Source: Campanula takesimana
Lineage: Eukaryota > Streptophyta > Magnoliopsida > Asterales > Campanulaceae
Assembly (NCBI GenBank): GCA_026119855.1
Contig: JAOWBW010000043.1
Location: forward strand, 558,001-622,000
Direction: 5' to 3'
DNA length: 64,000 nt
The position numbers were made by a program, and so were the translations under genes. The number at the start of each line of letters is the position of its first letter. Positions within the stretch are counted from its first letter, which is position 1. Shown here one piece after another: positions 1 to 10,364 of this stretch. The notes under the pieces are model-generated. The model searched no databases. It saw nothing but the letters and a program-made list of their open reading frames with translations, and had not been told where the DNA came from.

Positions 1-179
1 GCAATTAAAATTTTTCCCTCGCCTTAATTTTTGAATTTTCTTGGGAAATTAGGCTTTTGCCCCTGCGCATGTCCCATTATCATTAATGCATACGGCCATT
101 GATGATAGCGCCTGTAGAATTACTGAGCAACATTTATGAGGGAGTTTATATGACTGTGACTGCCTAGACCTGCTCACAC

Positions 180-330
180 ACGCGCACGTCAGGTCTGCGC
201 ACGCGCATTCCCCATTCGGCCACGTCGCTTCGCTATCGTGCGCCTTTGCTGTTTTTCAACAAATCGCCGTCTTTCACCAAACCGGCTGCTGACGTCATGC
301 GCCTTTTCCCTTTTTGGTATAAATCCCTTT
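180..330 (+). promoter_or_regulatory. Internal promoter of the Copia-1 third ORF with a TGCGCA cluster
   Basis: A TATA box (TATAAAT, 318-324) is followed by a CT-rich leader and an ATG at 512, the usual look of a plant core promoter with a Y patch. Upstream, at about 180-212, lie CGCGCACG, TGCGCACG and CGCGCATT, copies of this element's TGCGCA motif. Copia-A has the same arrangement ahead of its third ORF (TATA-like sequence near 27880, CT-rich leader, ATG at 28025). Promoter activity is inferred from sequence only. Confidence 0.55.
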
Positions 331-511
331 TGACTCTTCTCTTTTCTCCTCTCCTGCTCACTCTCCTCTTTCACAAATTCATCATTTTCTCTCCTCTGCA
401 ACCTACTCTCCACCTCCCAAACATTTCCTTTTTTTTTCTCTTTGACTTTCCTTTCAAAATCTGCAAATCCCTTCTCTCTCTTCCTCATTTCAAAACCCTA
501 GTACCATTTAA

Positions 512-3500
512 ATGGCTCCCCGAAAATCAAAAGCTAAGGTAGTTGTTGAGGTCCATGAACCAGTTGAAGAGGTTCCTCCCCAGAAGCTAAGACCGTCGAC
601 GACATGGTAACAATTTTTGACCCTTGAACTCATTTTCTGTCAATCCGCCATTGTTGAGTCTCGAGTTCTTAAAACTCCATTTTTTGATTTTTCTCCTATT
701 TTAATCATTTTCAAAATCGTTTGTTGTTTTGGGTTCTTCTCTCTCTGATCTACATATATATCTACTTTATTTCACGATCAATACTGTTTTCACACGTTTT
801 CTGCAAAATTTTTCGTTTGAAAATATCTTGAGCAGACGAACAGTTTTCTTCAGTTTCTGGGCTTAATCTCATGTTTTTGGAAATTTCGTTGTCATGGTTG
901 TTTTCGTCCTTGCAATGCGGTCATTTCGACATGTTTTTTGTCCATTTTGGTCAATCTTTGATTTTTGGTATTCTTGGTGTTCTTCGTGTTCATGTTCTAT
1001 TATTCCGTGTTCATCAAGTTCTTATTTCTCTCTTATGATTTGGGTCGCATAAGAATTTCTAAGTGTTTGCGTTTTTGCGCATGCATACTTGCTTTTGCGT
1101 ATTTTTACCTGTTTGTGCACATTACTTTCTTGTTCTTTTAGTATGGAGTTGCTGCGCATACGTATATCTGCGCTATCTGCGCATGTGCTTCGCTCCATGT
1201 GTGATTCTTGTCTAAACTATTTCTTGTTTTACGCAGAATTCTTTCTATTTCCTACAAGGCTGGGAATTAGATCTTGCTGTGCTACATAAAGACGCTATCG
1301 GATGCAGGATTGTTCATCTTATGGATTCCTCCGGCATCTTACCTCTCTTTACACTGGATCAGGACTTCTATGTCCCCTCTCTTGTAGACGAGTTCTTTGA
1401 AAATGCAGAGAGAGTCACCATGACGCACAAGCAAACTCGAGCAAAGATTGATGTTATTCGCTCAGTTGTTCAAAATTATTCAGTGCGCATTGTTCCTGCG
1501 TCACTTAAGAAGCTTTGCGGTTCAATGTTGATGATGCGCCAGAAGTCTATTCTGAAGCTAAACAAAACAAGCTTGTGCAGAAACTGGTTGGGGAACCCAC
1601 TCTTGTAAAGAAGTGGAGAATTCATGATCGCAAGGAATTTGGTGAGGTGATGTATCACCTGTGCACCATTATTGGTGACTCAGTAAACTGCATAAATGGA
1701 AATAAGGGAAAGTTCATTTCCAAGCAGTGGGCTTATTGCGCTGCGGTTTATAATGGCAATGCTCTAGACTGGTCCTCTGTTCTATTTGATGAGTTATGGG
1801 ATGCATCGGAGAGTTATGACAAGCGCATGGATAAGAAAGTCGCCAAGTACAGAACTCACTGTAGGCTACTATCTAAGTATCTAATGAACGTCTCTGAGCT
1901 GCGTACCTTCGTACAGAAGCGTCCTAAACCAAAGTTCCGTGTACCAAGACCTATTCCATCTCTCACCTCTACTCACTGCGCAATGAAATTGGTCACGGTG
2001 ATTATCGCAAGATCTGGAACAAGGACACAAGCCCAGACAAGGAAGATTGGGTTGATAGTGATGATGATGATGATGAAGCCCCTCAACCCAAGGCAAAGAA
2101 AATTGCCGCGCAGCCTTCAAAGGCCATTGCGCCTGCTGAACCTGAAACGGCGGCTGCGCAGGCAAAACGCAAAGGCAAAGGTATTGCAGATCCTGCGCCA
2201 GAAAAGGTGAAGGAAATTCCTAATGTCAAGTCAACTGCTGGCATTAAAATAGGATCTGATTTACCACCTCATGCTCCCAAGCCTTCAAAGAAGCGCAAAG
2301 ATCCTCCTACGCCTGCTCCCTCTCCTGTAAAATCTAAGAAAAAGTCTGCGTTTACCAGACTTCCTCATGCGGCGGCTATGGTTGAAGAAGACAGCGAGTC
2401 TCGAATGGATGAGACTGCTGCTGATGCTGATGCTGCGGATGATACCAGGCAGGGGGAGCAAGATCTAAAGGCTGCTGAAGGACCTCCTGCTCAGGGTAAA
2501 GGAGATAGTGATGACTGGATGGATGAAGCTTTTTCCGACTCCGGTACACCTGCTAAGGCCCCTGCTGCTGCACCTGCTAAGGATATTCCCCTTCGATCTC
2601 CGCGCAAGAAACAAGTTGTGCGCAGTACTATGAAGGGACAGCTAAAAGCTGCGGATCCACCTTCTCCCGAACCATCAAGTGCCTTCCAACGCTCAATATT
2701 CCGGTTGGAAATACTCAACCTGGCACCTTTGTCCTCCATGATGGATTGGACTTGGAAGATGAGGATGAGGAAATTACCAAGACTGCGCAGGCTGATGATG
2801 ATGCGCAGCGAACTGCTGTTGATCCTCCTAAAGGTGAAAAGGAAGGGGATGTGCGCACAACTGATACAGATAGTAGCAGCACGCACTCATCTACGCATAG
2901 GTCTCCTGCTGCTGATCCTATTCATCTCTCTCCAAAAAACTTTCTCCAACGCACTCTCCTCCCAAAGTTCTCCTCCATCAGCTCAAGCTATTCCTTCCGT
3001 CCTTCCTACAGTATCACTTCCTCTCTCTCTCTTCCTCTGCTGATCTGCGCCAAATTCTCCAGGCTCTCAATACTATTCAAGTCAACCAAGTTGCTACGCA
3101 GTCTCAAATAACTCAGCTCATTACTGCGCAGACTGCTATCCAAGAGGAACTTGATGTGCAGCGATTAGAGATTGCTGCCATTAAGGGGGAGAATGTATCA
3201 AAGGTATCAAAGGCAAGTACCTCCGGAGGTCCCTATGGCCCCTCTGCGTAATGTGTCCCTGATGCTTTAGATCAAATGGTTTTGGACTCTCTAAAGTCAA
3301 TAGCTGGGATGCTTGAAAATGTTTGCACCTATACCGCTATCAATGATGGGTTTATAGGACTGCTTAAATGTCTGCGCAAGAGCTTGGCCGATGGGTTGCA
3401 TGAAGGGTTGCCGGGTTGGAAGCAATGATGTTGGAAAATTAGAACAAGGTGGTCCTGCGCATGCCAATGCGCTATATGGAAGTGTCAGGAGAGCATAACT

Positions 3501-3878
3501 CAAGTGATGACTGATTTCGCTGATGGGTTCAACGCTAGGATGGATCAAGCTATGTTCGATATTCAAGCCAGCGTGAACACTCAGCGCCTCCACACTGACC
3601 AAAGACTCGAAGCAACACAGGCCACCGTCATCATCACTATTGAAGCTGCGGAGCAGTCATATTTCAACCAAATGATTGGACATCAAGTGCAGTACAGAGC
3701 CAACTTCCAAGAGTTGCGAGAGGACAACAAAGATATGCGCAGAGGAATGTCTACCTATGTCGGTGAGGCTGTGGCGTTCAGAGAGAGGTTTCAAGAACTG
3801 AAGATTGAACTTATGAATAAGTTCAATAGTCTGCAGAATGAGCTGCGCGAAGCCCTACACAGGATCAACATAGACTAG
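512..3878 (+). pseudogene. Third ORF of Copia-1: broken accessory protein of unknown function
   Basis: The function is not known. Exon 1 starts at 512 (MAPRKSK) and ends near the GT at 607. An intron runs to about 1258. Exon 2 then encodes a globular part (residues such as LPLFTLDQDFYVPSLVDEFF, about 1340-1400) that matches the Copia-A third ORF at 29160-29240. After a frameshift near 1512 comes a segment with KFISKQWAYCAAVYNG. After another near 1950 comes a long acidic, Pro/Ala/Lys-rich linker (to about 2700). A glutamine-rich coiled coil follows at 3030-3250, and a second coiled-coil ORF at 3504-3878. Several frameshifts and stops show it is dead or badly sequenced. The proposed splice phases do not fit perfectly. 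The globular part resembles the domain annotated as putative plant transposon protein in plant genomes, from memory. It could be called env-like by position only, because I see no signal peptide or membrane segment. Confidence 0.6.
607..1258 (+). other. Intron of the Copia-1 third ORF, with a TGCGCA cluster at its 3' end
   Basis: The segment starts GTAACA, is T-rich and ends CCTACAAG. It aligns in patches with the Copia-A intron at 28067-29077: both have AAAATCGTTTGTT, TCCTTGC..ATGCGGTC and TTCTTGGTGTTCTTC. Near the 3' end (1065-1190) it carries several TGCGCA or near-TGCGCA motifs. Copia-A has its TGCGCCT array in the same place. The exact boundaries are my proposal. Confidence 0.5.
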
Positions 3879-4344
3879 GTTCTATGTAATTTTTGTTTTT
3901 GCGCAAGGTATTCCTTTTTGTGCGCATTTTGTTTTTATTGTTCAAACTTGTAATCTGCAACTCTTTACATTTCAAGTTTTAATGAGAAAAAATCTCATCA
4001 TTAGTTTCCAAAACCTTGTTCATTCAAAATCTTCGTTTGTGAAACAATGATTGCATTATTTTCACCTCATGGTCATAATCTTAACTGCTCATATTTTCAA
4101 CGCATATTGTTTAAACATTCAGTTTAAACGTATACTTAAACTAAAACTCATATTATTTGTATGCGCTGAATGATATTTCTGTCTTTCCCATATTGTAAGC
4201 TAATCTTTTGGATAGACTAGAAATCTATAGCATTGGCTAGTGTGTGCATTGATTTGAAGCATGATTTACCATTTTCATTTCTATGGACATGTTATTATCA
4301 AGTACAATAAATTGCCTTTGTTATAGTAGGTAATGGCATCAATC

Positions 4345-4357
4345 ATTTAGGGGAGAT
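4345..4357 (+). other. Polypurine tract of Copia-1
   Basis: A purine-rich run (AGGGGAGAT) directly precedes the TGTTGG start of the 3' LTR, the expected primer site for plus-strand DNA synthesis. Confidence 0.75.
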
Positions 4358-4786
4358 TGTTGGGTATGCTTATTTCTTAACCCTCCTACTTATGTTAGAA
4401 TGATTGATACATCACCTATTTGATATTTTATGGACTTTAGGACCCTATGTAAGAAGTTTTGTAACTTTAATTTTTAGCTTAGTCCATTTTATAGTATAGG
4501 CTTAGAATATAGGACTTGGAGCGAAAAGGAATGAAGATCTAAGCAAGTCTGTGGTCACTGCGCAGGACTACTCTGCGCAGGACACCACTGCGCAGGTATC
4601 TCCTGCGGCAGCATTCTTCCTTGCTCATTTCGATACATTCAGATCACCAACTTGGAAAATGCTTTGAAGATATACGCTTATTAAAGTGCTGAGGTGTGCA
4701 CAAACGACAAAATAAGCACACTCAGCAACACCTTTAGTGGAGACACGCTTTAACGGTCATATTTCAAACGAAGACAGCTGTCAACC
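4358..4786 (+). repeat. Copia-1 3' LTR, truncated by Copia-C
   Basis: It starts TGTTGGGTATGC and aligns with the Copia-A 5' LTR (19774 onward), sharing GGACTTTAG, ATGTAAGAAG and ATAGGCTTAG. It stops at 4786, where Copia-C begins. A cluster of CTGCGCAG sits at 4558, 4573 and 4588, with a variant at 4603: four sites spaced exactly 15 bp, 62 bp after the start of the conserved ATAGGCTTAG box (4496). Confidence 0.8.
4558..4612 (+). promoter_or_regulatory. CTGCGCAG cluster in the Copia-1 LTR, 15-bp period
   Basis: Three exact CTGCGCAG sites and one CTGCGGCA variant start at 4558, 4573, 4588 and 4603. The palindrome contains a CpG. The spacers between sites differ partly in sequence. In Copia-A and Copia-B the same LTR slot holds other motifs. 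A role as a binding site is inferred. Confidence 0.5.
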
Positions 4787-5935
4787 TGTTGGGTTTCGAT
4801 GAACATGCGCAGCGGAATTTAGCATTTAAAATTTTGAAACCCAAGCACATATATCCGTTCATATGATTAATCAATACAACAATATGAATAGAGGAAAAAA
4901 CTAACCCTTGATGACCGAATTCTAGCCTTGATCTTGGTGGAGATTTTGAAGCTTGATCACAATGAAAGTAAGAACACAAACTTTGAAGATGATGAGCTTC
5001 ACCCTCTGCGGTATCCACACCACGAACGAATATCAAGGAGCTTCTTGATCTTGGTTGCTAGACCAAAATTATGAAACCACACTTTCACACAATTTAATAT
5101 GACTATATGGAATTTTTCTTGTGTATTATTTTGTTCTTCAATCAAAAGATATCTTGGAACAAAATAAACTCTCTCAAATTCTTTGGAGACTCACAAAATC
5201 ATTGTTAAAGAGTGCTGGCTGAATTCGTTTCCTAATCATTCATTTTAAACAAATGTGAAGGACTTAAAACTTTCTTTGAAGGTTCATCACATATAGCATA
5301 TAACACATTATGAGCACATAATATAACATGTTACCATTAAGTTTAGCCACTAAATTAATCTCCATTATTTAAGGCATGATATTTATGTGTCATTAGTTTC
5401 TTATAATTATGAGGATGAGACTATTTCAACTTTGGTTATTATTTCCAAATCAAGACACAAGAAGTGCGGCCGAAACTAAGCCATGAGGCATCCACAATTC
5501 CGAACTAATTCAAGATACCAAGAAAGTAGTCCATGTGGCCGAAACTAAGCAATAGATGTCTCGATGAACGTAAGACAATTGCATCCACAATTCCACATGG
5601 ATCTCCAATCATTGAATCAAGAACTTTTTTTCTTAATTTTAGCATTATGAACTCTTCATAATTCTAACTTCGTTTTATCTTGAAACTTTGATTGCGATCA
5701 AGTTTGGAACACAATCTCGATGAACGCAGATTAGCCATCCAACCTTGAACCAATCTTAGAGTCACAAGACTAAAACAAATAGGAAAATCAAACCCCAAAA
5801 TCCACACACAAACCAACTACCCAAAACCCTTCCAGATCAGCAGGTCTGGACTGGTTCTGTTTACTGGTTTTGTTTGAATTTTCGAAAAATAACAGATTCT
5901 GATTTTTTACAAAAATCAGACAATCTGATCAATAT

Positions 5936-6006
5936 GTGCGGTCGCCCAAAATCACTGTGCGGTCGCCCAAACATGTGCGGCCGCCCACGTGATTCTGTGC
6001 GGTCGC
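5936..6006 (-). promoter_or_regulatory. Quartet of GCGRCCGCAC motifs in the Copia-C leader
   Basis: On the plus strand GTGCGGYCGC starts at 5936, 5957, 5975 and 5997, with spacings of 21, 18 and 22 bp. The Copia-D leader quartet has spacings of 22, 18 and 23 bp. Motifs and spacing are kept while the sequence between them has drifted. Confidence 0.55.
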
Positions 6007-6290
6007 ACAGTAGGATCAGAAGGCAATTTTAAAGTTTGAAAATTTGTCTCAAAATTGTTTTTCCCTGATTATTAAAACTTTAATCCAATCAAAAATTAAT
6101 AATCAACAATACTGAATCCACCATAATTTATTTATTGCGATTGAATCGTGCGATTAAAGTTGAACAATAAACCACATAAAATCACATAACACATAAACAT
6201 CATATATCCCAATATCCATATCATGCAATGCACATGAACAATTTATTACACATAACATGATCTAGGTATTGAAGTAATCAACATGAACGG

Positions 6291-6302
6291 GCTCTGATAC
6301 CA
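6291..6302 (-). other. Primer binding site of Copia-C
   Basis: On the minus strand this is TGGTATCAGAGC, complementary to the 3' end of initiator tRNA-Met. It lies one base inside the LTR end at 6304. Confidence 0.85.
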
Positions 6303-6464
6303 CTGTTGGGTTTCGATGTAACATGCGCAGCGGAATTTAGCATTTAAAATTTTTTAAACCCAAAGCCCATAGATCCGTTCATATGATTAAATCAAATACA
6401 ACAATATGAATAGAGGAAAAACTAACCCTTGATGACCTTGAATTCTAGCCTTGATCTTGGTGGA

Positions 6465-6564
6465 NNNNNNNNNNNNNNNNNNNNNNNNNNNNNNNNNNNN
6501 NNNNNNNNNNNNNNNNNNNNNNNNNNNNNNNNNNNNNNNNNNNNNNNNNNNNNNNNNNNNNNNN
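6465..6564. other. Assembly gap of 100 N
   Basis: Exactly 100 unknown bases, the usual placeholder for a gap of unknown size. It separates the Copia-C LTR from Gypsy-1, so the link between these two elements is not proven. Confidence 0.99.
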
Positions 6565-6568
6565 CCCC

Positions 6569-7549
6569 TGTAGACACCCCGCCTTGGACCGCTCACCCCG
6601 ATTGCACATTTGATTTTGTGTTTCTCCCCTATTCTAAGTGTTTCTCGTTAGTTTCTGTCACTTCCGTTAAGTTCCTGACTGACTTCGTTAAGTCCAGGGA
6701 CTAAACTGAATGACAGGGCTGACTTTCTAGTCCATTCTGTCAAAATTGCTTCTCTGAGTCGCGCGCCTCCGACACTAGGAGCCAGGCGCGCGCGCGCCTC
6801 CGCCCCCCAAAGCAGGAAGCGCGCGCCTCTGGGCGTCAGTTACAGATTTCTGGCCAGGATTCCCTCCTTGCTCAATTTACAGGATTTTGCCCGGGAAGAT
6901 TTCTTGGTGACTGAGTTTTGGCACCAAAAACACCCCTCTTTCACCTATAAAACCTCTCTTTACCTCCATTTTCAAGGATCGAAAAATCGGAAAGTAACCG
7001 AAAAATTGAACTTACAAAAACTATACCAAAATCACTTTCTAAGGTTCTCCAAGGATTTCATCAAGAAATATTTGAAGGTCTTCAAATTGTAGGTAAAAGT
7101 CCATCTTTTCCTTCTTTTTCTACTTCATCTCCTCTCTCTTTTTACTTTAATCAAATGTGCAATCACCCAAATCATTTGGGACATGACTCTAATGATCACC
7201 TCATCTCATTGAGGTTGGTTAAGGAGTTATCTCCTACATTCCAAACTCTATTTTAAACCCCTTTTCATGACTTAAAGAAGAAGAAGAAGAACATTTTCAT
7301 TCATGTAGATTTTGATCAAGCAAGACCAACTTTAGTTGGGCGAGATGGGTGTTTTGGTACTTCCCATCTCGTAATCTAACCCCCGACCTCAAAACAAAGA
7401 ATCTCTGTTTTGTAATCAAACTTAGGCTACAATCAATAGGTTTTTCTTATGTTCCTCAAAACATAGGTGGCGACTCAAAAACAAGTTAGACATCCTAGGA
7501 TCACTCCGCGCGCTCTAGCCTAAGCCGTGGTTCCCACGGGGTATCTACA
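6569..7549 (+). repeat. Gypsy-1 5' LTR
   Basis: It is bounded by TG and CA and is 981 bp long. A TATA box (TATAAAA) lies at 6946-6952. Three GCGCGCCTCC-type sites start at 6761, 6792 and 6821, about 30 bp apart and 115-185 bp upstream of the TATA box. Confidence 0.9.
6761..6830 (+). promoter_or_regulatory. GCGCGCCTCC triad upstream of the Gypsy LTR TATA box
   Basis: GCGCGCCTCC starts at 6761 and 6792, and GCGCGCCTCT at 6821. The 3' LTR repeats the triad at about 18811-18880. Gypsy-2 has matching triads in its LTRs (31395-31460 and 53785-53860). The sites are CpG-rich in an AT-rich setting. Confidence 0.5.
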
Positions 7550-7550
7550 G

Positions 7551-7568
7551 TGGCGACTCTGCTGGGGA
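7551..7568 (+). other. Primer binding site of Gypsy-1
   Basis: TGGCGACTCTGCTGGGGA follows the LTR after one base. The TGG start pairs with a tRNA CCA tail. Ogre elements are reported to use tRNA-Arg; I could not check the tRNA here. Gypsy-2 has the same site with one change. Confidence 0.7.
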
Positions 7569-8890
7569 TGATATTTGAGGGTTAAACTTGCATTCTGATC
7601 AAAATCTACATCTTTTCTGGGCATTCTGTTTCCTGATGGGGGAGGCGCGCGCGTCTGGCCTTTTAAGCCTAAGGCGCGCGCATCCCGCATCAGAACCAGA
7701 ATCGCCCACTTCTTCATGTTCTTCATCTTCTTCTTCTGTTATTCTGCACTAATCACTTCTGCAGGGGTTACAATATGAACATGGGACCAGGGCAATCCCT
7801 GAGTCCAAAGTCTGACATTCTGACAGGTGTGCCCCAGAAGCGCGCGCCTCCCATAAGCATTGCGCCATGCGCGCCGTCCCACATCAGCACTCAGAGGCCA
7901 CGCTTCTGGGTTGGTTTCCAGAACAGAAACAGGTTTCAGTGACTGAGCAGAACAGTGGGGTGTGGGCACAGTTGCCTGCATCAGAACAGAATTGAACCCT
8001 CGGACTGTTTTAATTTTGTGTTTTATTTACCGGTCACACGGGTGATTCGGGAGTTGTAATTTTATGTGCTTATGTGTTTTGTGTGTTTTTTTTTTCTTTT
8101 CAAAAAAAAAAAAAAAAAAAAGAGAAAATTTTGTCACTTGTTAGACCTCACACTACATGCACATATTCCTATGAACTGCTCACTATCGAGTCGCACAAGT
8201 CCAACCCCAAACCCGTCGAGGCCCGTCCTAGAAAGTTTCAAGCTCCACCAGACCTTGGCTCTTTCGAAGCGGTAAACCTCAGCCCGTGGCGTAGTTCAAG
8301 ACTACATGTCGGGGGTGACCTTTGAGCCTCATATTCAAGCCGAGCACAAACCACACAATTCTAGTTAGGGTCTAACACTCCGTGACTCAAGTCGGTTTCC
8401 ATGTACCGAGATTTCCCTAAACTAATGTCTTCAAATCATACATGCCAACTTGTTGAAATGGACGCAATAAAAATCCGTCCCAAAAGGGGTTATTTTGGAC
8501 GAAAATAAAAATCCGTCCCCGCATGTATGCTTTACTACATTAATTTAGTTTAATCCCGATACATGTAGGATTCACAAGCGCGATGGAATCCGATGAGTAT
8601 ATGGGACCGCGAGATGGTCTATATACTAGTGTGACGATTCCATTATTTTCTTAGAAACCCCAAAAGGGATTCATTCCCTCCGACTTATAAAAAAAAAGAG
8701 TCTTTTCTTATGTGGTTCGAGTCGTGTGCCCAACTGTGTGTTCTAAGCTCTTCATGGACCGCAAGTGTTACTCAAGACTGACAAGGGCCTCTTCTGCAAT
8801 ATAGGTTCAATTGGTACTTACAAAGTCTACCGGGATTCAGCAAATCGGTTAGTCCGTGAAGAGATCACTCCAACAGCTCCGACATCAACC
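7569..8890 (+). other. Gypsy-1 leader, non-coding
   Basis: I see no ORF. It holds GCGCGC-type sites at about 7645-7690 and 7838-7875. GGGGTGTGGGCACAGTTG at 7957-7974 recurs, inverted, near the other end of the element. There is also a T-run/A-run hairpin at 8085-8121 and two CCGTCCC repeats near 8480-8520. Gypsy-2 has the same leader at 43351-44668. Confidence 0.6.
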
Positions 8891-10360
8891 ATGACCGGCA
8901 GCAGCGCACACACTGTCTCTCGAACAGCTCTCAACTATGGTCCAACTCCTCCAAGAGCAAGTCTCCACCCTTAACAAGGAGGCACAAAGCAAAGACGACA
9001 TTTGGTAATCCCACCTCGACAGCCAAAGGGAGGCCCACGAGGCCGAAATGGAGCTAATAAAAGAAAAGCTCACCAACCTTGCCAAGGGAAAGAACAAGAA
9101 CAATGATGATGAATCCGAATGGACCGAGGGTTTGTTCAAGAGTCCTTATGTCAACACCCGCACCAAGAAAATGGGGGAACCAGTTCCGAGAACAATGAGC
9201 CCAAAATGGTGGATTCTATCATGGCCTACATCGACCAAAATTCAATGTGCTCAACATGGGGAAAGGCTCCGACACAAGCCTTTATCAATCATCCATCCTC
9301 ATGAGTACTATGGCCGCTCTTCCCGATAAGTTCAAGATGCCCGACATAAGCAAATGCAAGGGCAACTCTTGTCCTATGGCTCACATTGAGACTTATATTT
9401 GGGCAATGGTTCCAAAGAAGGTCTCCACCAAGGTGATGGCTCAATGTTTTCCTCTCACTCTCGAAGGGGCGGCAAAAGATTGGTATGCTACTCTCCCGCT
9501 CACTGTCCGTCTTGATTGGGACTCCGCCATGCTTGCCTTCAAGAACCAATACCAAGGCAACACCACTCACCGGCCCACAAGGAAAGAGCTAGAGAACACT
9601 ACTCAACGAGACAATGAGTCCTTCATCGACTTCACAAGGAGATGGAATGACAAACTCTCTGAAATTGTTGAGAGGCCGAACACAAAAGAGCAAATGGACA
9701 TATTTCTCAAGTGTCTCAAGATCGATCTCCGCACTCACCTAAGTGGGGCTTGCTACTCCGACTTCTCCCAAATGTATGAGGCGGGGGTACGCATGGATGA
9801 CTTGCTCAAGGAGATTAAGAAGACCACTCCTTCTTACCGCTACAAGGCCGCTTCCAACTCCACAAAAGAGGCCTCGGTCAACGCCGTCACTATTGACAAG
9901 GGGAATTACAAAAGGTTCCTCCACCTCAAGGGAAAAGGCCCGAAGTGACCGTGTCTACACGCCTCTCCAAGGCATGACTCAAACCGAAGTGTTCGAGGTC
10001 CTCAAGGCAAAGGGTCAAATCACACCCGTGCAAGGGTACCAACCCAAGACGATCAACTCCAATCATGCTCACCACAAATATTGTGGCTACCACCAATATA
10101 GTGGCCACACCACCGAGGAATGCTTCATTCTCCGCAATGTCATTCAAGATCTCATAGATAAGAAAGAATTTGTAGTGACTAATGACGAGCATGTCAATGT
10201 AATAGAGATAGGAGAACTCGAGGGGACCACCCATTCAATCCCAATTGTGAATGGGGGCCCCAATGTTATGAATAAACTTGACAATTCTTGTTATGTAGTG
10301 ACTTACGATGAGGTAATGAGGGAAGTACTAGAGAATAGGAAAAGAAGCAGATGGGAACGT
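8891..10360 (+). pseudogene. Gypsy-1 gag
   Basis: This is the capsid/nucleocapsid region. The start at 8891 (MTGSS) aligns with the MAGDSN start in Gypsy-2. A Retrotrans_gag-like core (residues such as AMLAFKNQYQGNTTHRPTRK, 9531-9590) is followed by a zinc knuckle at about 10080-10125 (CGYHQYSGHTTEEC). That is the C-X2-H-X4-H-X4-C variant common in plant gypsy Gag. The reading frame changes several times (near 8905, 9190 and 9940) by single-base indels, so no intact protein is encoded as sequenced. Gypsy-2 keeps the first part in one frame, so the breaks are recent or artefacts. Confidence 0.75.
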
Positions 10361-10364
10361 CAAC

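Larger units (their letters stand above)
1..4786 (+). mobile_element. Copia-1: 3' part of a Ty1-copia (Sirevirus-type) element
   Basis: This is the part of a copia element downstream of pol: a spacer, a broken third ORF, a polypurine tract and the start of the 3' LTR. The first bases match the spacer that follows pol in Copia-A (near 27483), which shows that gag-pol lies outside the window. The LTR starts TGTTGGGTATGC, as in Copia-A and Copia-B. The element is cut at 4786 by Copia-C. TGCGCA occurs about twenty times, far more than chance. Assignment to the Sirevirus-type lineage rests on the gag and extra-ORF layout of its relative Copia-A and has not been tested. Confidence 0.8.
4787..6464 (-). 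mobile_element. Copia-C: internally deleted copia element related to Copia-D
   Basis: Read on the minus strand, the order is the end of the 5' LTR (6464 to 6304), the primer binding site (6302-6291), a leader of about 1 kb, a junction near 5230-5255, then the last 440 bp of the 3' LTR ending at 4787. The LTR end (TGTTGGGTTTCG on the plus strand) and the leader match Copia-D at 46100-47640. Gag and pol are absent, so this is a deletion derivative. It sits inside the Copia-1 LTR; the left target bases are CAACC, and the other end is lost in the N gap. Confidence 0.75.

Noticed and set aside
189..488. ORFs of 98-99 codons on both strands ahead of the Copia-1 third ORF
   Set aside because: They overlap a promoter-like, CT-rich leader; the composition is low-complexity and there is no homologue in Copia-A.
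512..3878. Envelope gene
   Set aside because: No signal peptide, membrane segment or cysteine pattern is visible; only its position after pol would suggest it.
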